A stretch of 64,000 nucleotides of DNA from NCBI GenBank assembly GCA_029204225.1, contig CM055100.1, positions 34,152,645 to 34,216,644 of the forward strand, read 5' to 3'. Every line of letters begins with the position of its first letter. Positions within the stretch are counted from its first letter, which is position 1. Positions 46,528 to 59,505 of the stretch are shown here, piece by piece. The notes beneath the pieces are model-generated. The model had not been told where the DNA came from. It worked only from the letters and a program-made list of their open reading frames with translations, and did no database searches. The stretch comes from Diphasiastrum complanatum (Eukaryota; Streptophyta; Lycopodiopsida; Lycopodiales; Lycopodiaceae). Both the position numbers and the translations under genes were made by a program.

Positions 46528-47490
46528 TTAATTGAGAGAGAAGCTGACGACCAATAGTGCAATGAAGATTGTGGCAAGGGAAGATGAGAGAGCAGATGCA
46601 GCATTCCCTCCAGGCACACTTGGGCCTTCTGCTGTTGGTGGAAGGGAAGTGGGAGCAAAAACAGGAGGCACTGACGAAACTAGCGGGCTCTGGGATGGAG
46701 TCGGTGTTGCTGGTCCAGGCACTGGTGCAGCCAGTGGAGAAGGTGGCGCAGCAGTGACAGGACTGGGAGCAGAAGTAGCAGGAGTAGGAGTGGATACTGC
46801 TGGAGCCGGTGCGACAGTAGGAGTAGGAGTGGATACTGCTGGCGCCGGTGCAACAGGGGGAGATGGAACTGGTGTACTGGTGGGAGGAGTTTTCGGCGAA
46901 GCGCTTGGTGTTCGCACAGGAGGTACAGCAGGGCCGGATGAAGGCGTTGCAGATGGCGTTCCGCCAGCAAGAACACCTGCAAGAACAACTTCAAGCTTCA
47001 TCCCTGCATTGCAATGGCCAGGAATCCCACTGATGAAGTAGTAATTATCTCTGTCCAGGCGCACGATCGTGTTGCCATCAACATAATGCTCAATAGGATT
47101 ATTAGTTCTGCACTTGTAGAAGTCTTCTTGGCTTACTCTCATCACAGACTGAGCACCTTGATCATACGGAAACACTGCAAGAGCAAAAAACGGAAGCAGC
47201 AACCCATGAGCAAAAGAGAAGCATTCATCTCTGCCACAACTGTCAGATTTAAAGACCAATAGAACGAGCTTCACAGAGGTGACAATAAGCTGTGAAAAAC
47301 ATGAAACGAAGGAATCGATTCAAATACCGAGTGAATCTCCAGGGCGGTAAGCATTCCTTGCTGACCACTGTGCATAATCCACACTCCTCGCCTGCCATCC
47401 CGCTCTGCCTCCAACAATAAACTCCTCAGCTACGGACCCTTGCAGCAGCGCCAGCAATCCACAAAGCAACGCAATCTGAAGAAACCTCAT
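46528..47490 (-). CDS. Early nodulin-like (phytocyanin) protein, GPI-anchored, 2 exons
   Basis: Exon 1 is 47490-47328 and exon 2 is 47174-46528. Joined at CTCG|TG they encode 269 residues. Residues 1-20 are a signal peptide (MRFLQIALLCGLLALLQGSV). Residues 21-120 are a plastocyanin-like domain: FIVGGRAGW, YAQWSARNAYRPGDSLVFPYD, DFYKC and YYFISGIPGHCNAGMKL. The usual copper ligands are mostly gone: NHDV is replaced by AQSV and the ligand Cys of YFxC by Ser. Only the His of GHC and a Met remain, while the structural disulfide pair is kept. That is the early nodulin-like, non-copper class. Residues 125-245 are a Pro/Ala/Ser/Thr arabinogalactan-type region. A hydrophobic C-terminus (IFIALLVVSFSLN) suggests a GPI anchor. 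Such proteins sit at the cell surface; the exact role is unknown. Confidence 0.92.
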
Positions 47491-47780
47491 CGTTTTCTGC
47501 TCTCAATTCACTACTTCAGCAGCAGAACCCACAAACCAAACCCAGCCTCCAAATCCTTCAACAAACACGAAAGCACAAACAAAAGCTTCCGATCAATCAA
47601 GCCACTCAATGAACAATGCCACAAGCCAAACCCAGCTTCCAAATCAAAGGCAGCTTCCAAATCCTTAATTAAGCAAACCAAAGCACAAACAAGAGCTTCC
47701 GATCAATCGCCCAATAACCAATGCAGCAAAGAAATCAGAGATGGAAGGAAGATCTGTCTGCACAGAACAAAAAAGTATTC

Positions 47781-47824
47781 TCGATCGATGGATGGATGGA
47801 TGGATGGATCGATCGATCGATCGA
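47781..47824. repeat. (GATG)n-(GATC)n tetranucleotide repeat in the phytocyanin leader region
   Basis: A run of GATG units flows into GATC units about 300 bases upstream of the ATG. Confidence 0.95.
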
Positions 47825-47949
47825 CGAAAATTTTCAACACAAAAATGCAAGAAGAAGCGCCTCTTTATTTCAGGCCTCTCTCTTTTTTTCTCTCTATTTT
47901 CGAGCCCTCACGGTTCATGTAAATCCGCCAGTTAGATGCCTGCCACCTG

Positions 47950-48460
47950 GGATTGTTTTAATGGCTGGATCTTCGTGACGTGGCAAGATCGGAACGGGTA
48001 TGAGAGGATCCAACGGTGGAGGGACGCGATTAGGAGTGTCACAGGGTCGTTCATGCCCGTTTGGCGAAAGTAGCCGTTAAAGGGCCGCCAGTGAGGGCTT
48101 TACTGGCACGGCCCAATTCACGCCCCACCACTTGGATTTCTGCCACGTGTCACTCTTAAAAGGGTTGCCCCACGCGTGGCAGACTCGGAACGGTTATGAT
48201 GGGATCCAACGGTGTCGGGCCCAGGTCATTCAGGGCCATAATTATAGACGGGTAGGAGATTGGCGTTTCCGCGGCGATCGGTCCAGCCTCCTGGAAGTTG
48301 GAATCGGGATGCAGCCGCTGACAGGCGGCAGGGAGATGAGCTGGCAAACGGCCACTCAATTTGGCCATGGGATACAGCTGTACATTGAAACGCCGGTGGG
48401 CCCCTTATTTGGGCTCCTTAGGTCATAACCTATCAACAACGGCCACGTGTCTAGGCAGCT
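47950..48460 (-). promoter_or_regulatory. Promoter region of the phytocyanin gene with ACGT-core motifs
   Basis: The block is much more GC-rich than its surroundings. It contains TGACGTGG near 47976, GCCACGTGTC near 48133 and GGCCACGTGTC near 48441, all bZIP/bHLH-type ACGT or CACGTG cores. A segment with CGGAACGG.TATGA..GGATCCAACGGTG occurs twice (about 47979-48018 and 48176-48213). CCACGCGTGG at 48171 is a perfect palindrome. Function is inferred from motif type only. Confidence 0.5.
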
Positions 48461-48802
48461 TGCTATGGTTGGGTTAGTAGAGGTGGCCATTGACCTACCT
48501 ACTCCTCATCCGATTTAGGTCAACTAAAATCTTGTGGGTGTTATCCAAAAAAAATTTAAGATAAGGAGAGTCTTTAAAACCCTAGTTTTTCCTATGAATA
48601 AACGCATCACCGTATTTCTTCTTTAAAACCCGGTTTTAAATTATTGGGGAGTTTGATTTACGCCGTTTGATTTGCCACCATTTGAATTATCACTTGTTTT
48701 GTAAACCTTGGCAAGTGAGTTGATAGGCATTAGAGCACCTCTCTTCCACATGGTAGCAACTCGCCATGAGTATGAAAGGTGGGCAATTCCATTATTTTTC
48801 CA
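48461..48802. other. Non-coding stretch
   Basis: Nothing recognisable. Confidence 0.4.
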
Positions 48803-48895
48803 TGACCAACGGGGTTGGCTGAGTTGGTTAGCTATACATCCAAAGTTTCTTCGGTCTCAAGTTCGAGCCTCTCCTTGGAAACCAAAAAGCATTAT
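48803..48895 (+). mobile_element. SINE copy 3
   Basis: GGGTTGGCTGAGTTGGTTAGCT (A-box side), CATCCAAAGTTTCTTCGGTCTC and AGTTCGAGCC (B box, 48860-48869) are followed by CTTGGAAACCAAAAAGCAT. It matches the copy at 6661 over its whole length with scattered changes. Confidence 0.8.
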
Positions 48896-49755
48896 GGTCA
48901 CTCGAGTATCAACATAAACATCTTGCAATACTAGTAGTATTGCAAATATGATACCAATAAAGTCATGAGACCACCGAATATGAAACATTAGTACCAAAAT
49001 TTTGAAGACCAAGAAATACTAGTACCAAAATTTTGAAGACCAAGTACATGAATACTTTATGATCGTTGGTCTCGACTCTAAAGAGATTTTGAATAACCAA
49101 TTTAGTATTTATTAAAAGAATATTTCTCTCTTGTAAAATATTGATTGCAATAGCATGCACCTAGATCTAAATGCCACCTTGAGCTTTGTTGTAAAGCACC
49201 CAACATAGACAACACATGCAAGCCTACACACCTAGCCTTCTCCTAGCTCGAGGAGAGTTTGCTTGAAAGGTGTTAATTTGTTACTTTAAGGCTTGCAAAA
49301 GGCGCTGAGAGTGAGTTCCAAAAGGCATTTAGCTGAATTTTACATTGTACACCTTTAAGTGCTCAATTTCAAAAAGTCAAGAGGTTAAAGTCATGTATAA
49401 TTTTAAGGGGCAATGTGCATCTGTTTTCAAATGCAATATATGAATTTGCTTTGAAAAGGTAAAATATTTCTTGTTGCCTCAAGCCATGCACAATTGTATG
49501 CACCATTATTAACTATATTACACATTCAAAGTATGGGAGGATGGATTTTCTAATGACATTTGCAATAATAAATCTTGCCATTTTTATGGCGGGATGACTC
49601 CATGGAAACATTCAAAAAAATTCATTACTTATGTGAAGGATGAGTGATGCTACTATAAATGGCAAGTTAAACTCAATCTCTCTCTACATGGGACCTCCTC
49701 CCCTCTTCTCTCTCTTCCCAAGTGTGGGGACCTCCTCCCCCAACCACCCTCCCCC

Positions 49756-49811
<56 letters not shown>

Positions 49812-50749
49812 CCTCGCTCTCCAAATATTGACCATATATGACTTAAATTGTGGACCACCTTTTTTATTAGCATGCTTTGTGAGTAATGAAACTTTATGAA
49901 CACTTTTAGGAAGATGAGCTTATAAATAAAGTGGACTAAGGGGGCATGCAAGGCCCCACCCTCATCCAACTGTGTATGAGCACCAACAAATGACATGATT
50001 ATGTATTCATTCTCATGGTGCATTCTAGATGTTGGATGAGGGCAAGGTGTATGCACCCTTATCGAAGGTGAAAATACTCTCCTCCCTTTTATGGAGCCTT
50101 TCAATATCTCTATGACCTCAAGCCATAATGACTCTTTTCCACAAATCAACGCATTTGAAAAATACAAGGGCACACCTACTACCAAACAAAATTTGATACC
50201 AAATATGATACCAATGTGAAACCCATGGTGTTGTCCTAGCCCAAGTATGTTTATGACTCATGAGTATTGTCGAGTCCAAATCTGGCGCTAGTTAAATATT
50301 GACTTAAGTAGTACTAGAGTAGGGGTCCAATTTTTTACTGAGTATCACAAACATATGCCACCAAGTTTGTTCCTTGATACCCAGATTAATACCAATCTGC
50401 CTCTAATATACATGTCCAAAACTAGATGTAACATCAAGTGCTAGGCTCCAAATATAGCAATGTGACACAAGAAGTGAGGTTTGAACTTGTACTACGCTAA
50501 GGTAGGAAGTCTTTGTCACAGATTTCACTGGCAGTAATAGTTAGCTACTTTAGCAAGAAAAGCACAAATACATTCATCAACCGAAGGAGAGATCACTCCA
50601 CAACCCAAGGGAATATTTCATGAACTGTAATTCACAAAAGAGATAAAAGATTACACATATACATTCTCTCTATTAGGGGGTACTATTGCATGGCAATACG
50701 GTCCTCGTTACCGGACGCGTGTCCCGCTCTACATGGTATATGCCATCTG

Positions 50750-50782
<33 letters not shown>

Positions 50783-50849
50783 TAGTCTTATAACCAAAAT
50801 TAGTCATAGAACTGTAAAATAAACTTGGGCTTACTTAATTTGACACCCT
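48896..50849. other. Non-coding stretch with microsatellites
   Basis: A (C)n(CT)n tract occupies 49751-49808 and (CA)n occupies 50750-50779. A short duplication (AGTACCAAAATTTTGAAGACCAAG) is at 48990 and 49020. No gene is recognised. The 3' end probably contains the LTR of the reverse Copia that follows. Confidence 0.5.
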
Positions 50850-52489
<1,640 letters not shown>

Positions 52490-53970
52490 TTAATAGATCA
52501 AAGCTCCTCTTGACAAGTCAAGACCAAAACTTTTTAAAATCCTTTATTCATAAACCAACGAGGGAAAACATGACTGAAAAGCATACAGTACTAGAAGACA
52601 CTGTAAAGCAAAACATATTTCAAGACATCCAGCTGGTACCTACCACCATTCCACCACACAAAATCGCTCAAGTTAGCACAATGAGGAAGATAGGTGTCCA
52701 CATTGAATGTCAATTGTTATCCATGTACAAAATAAGTTTACTTAGCTAATCAGTAAAGATGAAATTTCATAGTCTAGTCTTCCCTTATTGAGAATTAATT
52801 ATAGCGATAGGCCGTACCATATCTTTATTGTATCAAGACGAGTGCCATGCTGATCAGTATAATGGTTCTAGTCCTTATCTTTTTAATTTAATAAATTAAA
52901 TATGCATTTGAAAACAAGTTGTACGAGATATGTAGAAAATTGAAAACACATAGGTAGCTTGGACCGATACATGAAGTGCGGGGCAAATCCATGCCAAACC
53001 AGCATTCTTACCTGTAAATAGGTAATGTACGGTTCTCATAACTTCTTAAGCAAATCTATGCTATACAAGAGTTCGCAAGCTAACACACCGTTATATTGTA
53101 TTTGAACCATGATCGTCACTTGAAATATACACAAACACAATACCCGTATGCACACAAAAAAGAATTTGTGACCACTCAGTCATGGAATAAATGAGTGTTA
53201 TCATTTTACCTATGATGAGCAATGATTTTAAATCATCTCGCTCTTCTAAACGTACAATGGTTGATAATCTCTTACGCTATCAACATACACTTTTGAAGTA
53301 TTATTACAATAACCACCGAAATATGTGAGAAGCACCAACCCGAATGGTAGACGCTAGCAACTCTTGTGAAGTGGTCATGTTTGCTTTTGAACATTTAAAC
53401 TCCGTATCCAGTTCTATGTACAACATTACATAATCATACGGACGATAGACGTGTTATTGTTATAATGCATAACTTCTTGAAGTCCCATTATCAGAGCTTT
53501 CATGGTGGTGTGTTATAGTATAGCTCTTGCATAGCTTTTGAGAACAAAGATTAAGAGCAATGTACGTACCTTTTGTTGTGAATCGAAATCCAATGGTATG
53601 GATCTAATATACGTGCTACGTCGCTGCTATATTGTGGAAGACAAAGATGATAGCAAGCAATGTCAAAGAACATACGCTTTAAGAGTGCTCATTATGATAA
53701 AAGATATCATTCATTCAAGAAGCAATATGTAGCTCATTGCTGGCCAGTATATAAGAAAGTACTTTGGTATCTCATCACATTGATTCATCACATTATGCAG
53801 AGCGGCATGTGAGTTCAATGCTAGGAAGCTGCGATGTGCTTCCATGCAAGTGTTCAGATGTACATATCAATATTAAGTGCCTCACAAGAGTATAAGCAAA
53901 GTGTGTGCTTCATAAAGTAGTATGCAAACAAGGAATATAATTGCTTCTAGCCAGTGATGGCTATTCTAAT
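52490..53970. other. Non-coding stretch
   Basis: No gene or named repeat recognised. Short frames only. Confidence 0.4.
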
Positions 53971-54988
53971 TGTTGGATTATTCTCCTTCTTACTAATTGA
54001 CTAATCGGTTTTAAACCTCATCCATTGTTTATCCAGTTTTGCGGATTTTCTCGTGTCTTCACACAATCTACAGATTTACAGGTGTTTTTACATAGTCTGT
54101 AGAAATACATGGAGTTTGACAACAATGTCGCCTTTTTCGCCTGTCAGAAATTGCGAGTAAAAATGCAGAGTCGCATTTTTTAAAGTGTCTCAAATGTTAA
54201 GGATCTGACGCTGGCAAAGTGTGGGGCTACCCCAATATTAAGAAAATGAGATTTTATGACACTGTTGTTTTTTTCGCAAAAAGCCGACACTGTCATCTTT
54301 TTGCGACACTGTCGCCTATGGCAGTTTTAGTTCATTTCTGCAGAGTGACTGTTTTAGTTCATTTATGCAGACAGATTGTTTACGACCAATTTTCAGCGCT
54401 TATCAGCAATCAATTTCTGAGAAGGAACTGGATGAATGCCAGCGGACAGCCAACTAGCAATCGCATTTGACGACCTATTTACTTAGTATAAATCAGCTGT
54501 TTATACATTTCTTTTCAAGTTCTAAAGTTTTTGATCAATACATCAGCAAGTATTGTTAGCTCTCTCTCTCCCAAGCCTGCGAGCTTGAACACTCCTGAGC
54601 ATTCTAGCTCACTTCTTAGAGTTGTTTAGAGATTGCTATTGCGCTTACTGCCTATCAGCATTGCACTCATTCACTTATGTTTCGTCTTCATACTGAATCA
54701 ATATTATCTTTTATTGTGTTCAGGTTCGTCTCAGAATGTATGCATTTTTGTAGTTCTTCGCGACTAATTATTTGTCTGATAATTCAATGCATTATTGTTT
54801 GGCTACGTAATCACTTTAGTACTAATGATTTCAAAGTTAGTTACTATAAGATCGAACGTGATTTCTATCACTATTGTTTTGTTCGAAATTGATAGGCGTA
54901 GTCATGCATGAAGAAAGAGGAAGATAGTCTATTCCGCTGCGCACGATAAGTTTTCTTTCTTGTCGTTCAAATTCTTTTTATTCGACCA
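53971..54988 (+). mobile_element. Family B Copia LTR 1
   Basis: It begins TGTTGGATTATTCTCC and matches 55730-56844 and 19854-20745. It carries GACACTGTC twice (54286, 54305), the second inside the palindrome GCGACACTGTCGC. The last part, including the expected CCAACA end, is missing; RT sequence begins abruptly near 54989 without primer site, gag or integrase. Confidence 0.85.
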
Positions 54989-55729
54989 GAGGATTTTCTC
55001 AAGTATACAACGTCGATTACATTGAGAACTTTAGTCCAGTAGTCAAGCATTCTTCTATTCAACTTTTGCTATCATTTGTCGTTGCAGCAAATTTGGAAAT
55101 ACATCAAATGGATGTACAGACAATATATCTCAATGGAGTTATCGAAGAAGACATTTACATGGTGCAACCCGAAGGTTTTATTATTGAAGGTAAACACAAT
55201 CATGTGTGTTAACTCCATAAGACACTTTATTTTATCATTATCACTTTATACATGGATGATACATTGCTTTTTAGCAACAGTACCGATCTGATAAAAGAGG
55301 CCAAGACAATGCTATCTTCCGAATTTGACATGACCGATCTAGGCGAAGCTCATTTTTGCCTTGGTATACAAATCCACAGAGACAGAAAATAGAAGTTGGT
55401 CTACATTACACAACAGAGGTACATCTACAACATGTTAGTCAGATATAATCTGATTAATTGCAAGTTAGCTCTCTCACCAATGGAACCAAGTCTCAAATTG
55501 TCAAAGGACCAGTGTCCCCAAACAGTTCATGAAAAGTAGCAAATGCGTGAGTATTCTTACCATTCTATTATAGGATCTCTTATGTACGCCATGATCTGTA
55601 CCAGGCCAGACATAGCTTTTGTACTCAGCTCTCTTTTTACCAAAGCATTAAGTTTGGAAGCACACAGAAGATTCTGTGTAAAACTAAGTTTGAAAGTCAA
55701 GGCATTCAAAGATTTAGATTAAGGAGGAG
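54989..55729 (+). pseudogene. Family B Copia internal region, heavily deleted
   Basis: RT begins at GFSQVYNVDY, continues EIHQMDVQT and VQPEGFIIEGKHNHVC, loses about 45 residues, then LYMDDTLLF and DLGEAHFCLGIQIHRD. After YAMICTRPDIAF nearly all of RNase H is deleted, rejoining at FTKALSLEAHRRFC. It ends with the polypurine tract AAGGAGGAG. Confidence 0.85.
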
Positions 55730-56844
55730 TGTAAGATTATTCACCTTCTTACTAATCGACTAATCAGTTTTGATCATCATCCATTGTTAATCCAGTTTTG
55801 ATGATTTTTCTATGTCTTTACACAGTCTGCAGATTTACAAGTGTTTTTACACAGTCTGTAGAAATACACAAAGTTTGAGAACAATGTCGCATTTTTCGCC
55901 TGTCAGGAATTAAGAGTAAAAATGCAGAGTCGCATTTTTCACATTTTTCAAAGTGCCTCAAATGTTAAGGAAATGACTTTGGCAAAGTGTGGGGCTACCC
56001 CAATAATAAAGAAATGAGATTTTATAACACTGTCACTCTTTTTGCAAAAAGTCGACATTGTCGCCTTTTTGCAACACTGTCGCATGTGGCAGTTTTAGTT
56101 CATATCTGCAGAGTGACAATTTTAGTTCATTTATGCAGACAAATTGTTTACGGCCAATTTTCACCGCTTATCAGCAATCAATTTCTGAGAAAGAACTGGA
56201 TGAATGCCAGCAGACACCAACCAACTGGCAATCGCATTTGACGACCTAATTACTTAGTATAAATCAGCTGTTCATACATCTCTTTTCCAAGTTCTGAAGT
56301 TTTTGATCAATAGATCAGCAAGTATTGAATAGTTAGCTCTCTCTCTCCCAAGTCTGTGAGCTTGAATACTCTTGAGCATTCTATCTCACTTCTCATAGTT
56401 GTTTAGAGATTGCTATTGCACTTACTGCTTATCAACATTGCAGAGATAGCTTAGAGTACGCGGCTTTGATCTGCAACTTATTGTACTCATTCACTTCTAT
56501 TTAGTTTTCATACTGAATCAATACTATCTATTATGGTGTTCAGGTTCGTCTCAAAATGCATGTGTTTCTGTAGTTCTTCGCGACTAATTATTTGTCTGAT
56601 AATTCAATGCATTATTGTTTGGCTACGTAATCACTGTAGTACTGATGATTTCAAAGTTAGTTACTATAAGATCGAACGTGATTTCTATCACTATTGTTTT
56701 GTTTAAAATTGATAGGCGTAGTCATGCATGAAGAAAGAAGAAGATAGTCTATTCCGTTGCGCACGATAAATTTTCTTTTTTGTTGTTCGAATTCTTTTTA
56801 TCCGAATCTTATTCGACCTATCTTTCACATACCTCTTCCCAATA
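55730..56844 (+). mobile_element. Family B Copia LTR 2 (full length, 1,115 bp)
   Basis: It starts TGTAAGATTATTC after the polypurine tract and ends near CTCTTCCCAATA, matching the CTCTTTCCAACA end known from the inverted fragment at 18714. A primer binding site is not seen after it. Confidence 0.8.
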
Positions 56845-58667
56845 CTAATCACATGTGGACAGATGTGGTATGTTCATACTAGTTTCATTTTAAGCAGCGA
56901 TGGACAACGGACAGACAACGGGCACAGATGTACATGCTTCATCTATGTAAGCCAACAACCAAATGCAATGATAGAATTGCGATGCGAATCCGAAGATGAT
57001 GATGTCACAATTTAGCAACTACAATATAGTGAAAATGATCAACTTCTATTTTCCATAAGATCATCCAGAACTAGCAAACCACCTATCAGGTATATCGACG
57101 AGTCTGCAGCCTACCTTGTTCACGAACCGACAACTGTCGAAGAGGCACTCAGTCAGCACGATTTCGATCTCTGGAAAGAAGCTCTAAATAAAGAGTATTC
57201 ACAATTGTCGAATTCCCTACTAGCAGAAATGTAGTTGATTGCAAATGGATTTTCAAAGTCAAGTACAAAGCAGACGGAAGCATTGACAGAAGAAAAGCCC
57301 GACTTGTCGCCAGAGGTTTTTCTCAAGTATACAACGTCGATTATACTGGGACCTTCAGTCCAGTAGTCAAGCATTCTTCTATTCGACTTTTATTATCATT
57401 TGCTGCTGCAACAGATTTGGAAATACATCAAATGAATGTACCTACAACATATCTCAATGGAGTCATCGAAGAAGATATTTACATGGTGCAACCCGAAGGT
57501 TATATTATAAAAGGTAAACACAATCATGTGTGTAAACTTCATAAGGCACTTTATGGCTTAAAGCAATCCGCTCAAGCATGGTTTCAAAGGATCAATACTT
57601 TTCTTATTTATAATGGCTACACATTGAGCTCTTCATATTCGAATGTTTACTTCAAGACAGTGCAACAGTCTTTTATCATTATCACTTTATACGTGGACGA
57701 CACATTGCTTTTCGGCAACAGTATCGATTTGATAAAAGAAGACAAGACAATGCTATCTTCCAAATATGACATGACCGATCTGGGTGAAGCTCATTTTTAT
57801 CTTGGTATTCAAATCCATAGAGACAGAAATCGAAAGTTGATTTACATTACTCATAAAAGGTACATTTACAATATGTTAGTCAAATATAATTTGGTTAATT
57901 GCAAGTTAGCTCTCTCACCAATGGAACCAGGTCTTAAATTGTCAAAGGACCAGTGTCCTCAACCAATCAAAATGAACGAACAGATGCGTGAGTATTCTTT
58001 TCATTCGATAATAGGATCTCTTATGTACGCAATGATCTGTACCAGACCAGACATAGCTTTTGCAGTTAGCTCCCTAAGTCAGTTTATGACTAACTCTAGT
58101 ATAACACATTGGAAAACTCTCATCAGAGTCATGAAATATCTTCAAGCTACTATGAAATTTTGCATTTCTTATGGAACAGTCGACAACGACAACCTCAATT
58201 TACTCAGTGGTTTCACAAATGCAAGTTGGGCAAGAGATGTAGACACTCGTAAATCTACTTCTGGATTTACATTCTTCCTCAGCAATTTTCCTATTTCCTA
58301 AAACAATCTCAAGCAATCTTCGATAACTCTATCTTCTATAGAATCAGAGTATATCGCAATCTACAAAGGAAGCTATTTTGTTGAGAACCTTACTTTCAGA
58401 TATCAATACGCTCCGACATTATTATTTTGTGATAATCAAAGTGCCATTGCCTTATTAGCCAACCCTAGAGTAAGCACATTGAACTCAAATATCACTATGT
58501 CAGAAGTAAAGTTCTCGACAAAGAGGTCAGATTGCAATACTGTCGAACGCAAGATATGACAGCAGATATTTTTACCAAAGCATTAAGCTTAGATGCACAC
58601 ATAAAGTTTTGTGCAGAACTAAGTTTAAAGGTCAAGGCATTTATGGATTTAGAGATTAAGGGGGAGT
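56845..58667 (+). pseudogene. Family B Copia RT and RNase H, best-preserved copy
   Basis: RT begins near 57060 (PPIRYIDESAAYLVHEP, DFDLWKEALNKEY). One frame, 57417-58301, is open for 294 codons with VQPEGYIIKGKHNHVCKLHKALYGLKQSAQAWFQRI, LYVDDTLLF, YLGIQIHRDRNRKLIYITHKRY, ICTRPDIAFAVSSL and DVDTRKSTSGFTFF. The usual HQMDV is HQMNV, so the first catalytic Asp of RT is Asn. The first Asp of RNase H (usually SDAdW) reads TNASW. A TAA replaces the Trp of PISW. It ends in the polypurine tract AAGGGGGAG. Confidence 0.88.
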
Positions 58668-58880
58668 ATTGGATTATTCTCCTACTAATCGACTAATCGA
58701 CATTTTAATCTTCGTCTAACTTTTATCCAGACCTGTAGTTTTCTTCGTGTTTTTACACAGTCTGCATAACTACTCAGAAACGGCTCACAGTGTCGAGATT
58801 TTTGGGATTTTCGCCTTTTGGAATTTTCTCTCACTTCAACTTTTCGCAAAAATACCAGATGTCGTGGTTCAAAACCGGGT
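58668..58880 (+). mobile_element. Family B Copia LTR 3, 5' fragment
   Basis: TATTGGATTATTCTCC follows the polypurine tract. Similarity to the other LTRs (CTAATCGACTAATCG, TTTTTACACAGTCTGCA, CAGTGTCGAGATTTTT) fades by about 58880. Confidence 0.75.
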
Positions 58881-59505
58881 CCATCCCAAAAGGATCAGCA
58901 AGAGATTTTTTTGCAAATTTTTAAATTATATAATGCTAAAAACTAACTAATGTAATATGTATAATGTCTACAATTTTTCTAAAATCTTATAGATATTAGA
59001 TTGCTATTGAATACATACATTTCAAAGCTCGTTGTTGGTTTCGTAGAAAGCTGAAGCTTGAAACCATATTAATGTTCACAGAATCACAAGCGCACATGAC
59101 GATGTTGAATGGACACCATTCAAAACTTCACAAACTAAATTCCATATTCCAATTTTCAATTAACATTGTAATTTATGATTTATCCAAGATCGATCATCAA
59201 TACTTTAGGTAAACGTTTGAATACTGATCAAAATATTAAAAACCAAAATGAAAGAAATATTGATGATTAGCCACAACAAACAATCGTTCAAAATCAAAGA
59301 ACTGTTTTTTTTTTGGTCCAATTTTTTTCTGATTAAAATCGGACCTGGACGACTCATTGATGAATCATGATTTGTTCGCCAACAAACCATGGTACATGAA
59401 AACACTAGATTACTGAGCTAATAATTTGCCAACACAATCCAGGAGACAACATAAATTTGTAATTGAGTAAATCAATCACAAAACAATAGGCATTTTGCAG
59501 GAATG
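58881..59505. other. 3' flank of LAS1
   Basis: No gene seen. It presumably holds the LAS1 3' UTR on the reverse strand. Confidence 0.45.

Noticed and set aside
46532-47041. 169-codon forward frame opposite the phytocyanin gene
   Set aside because: It is the antisense of the Pro/Ala/Ser/Thr-rich exon, which gives long open shadows. The reverse gene has splice sites, domain and signal peptide.
57417-58301. A functional host gene (294 codons open)
   Set aside because: It is Copia RT/RNase H with catalytic Asp replaced and flanked by LTRs.
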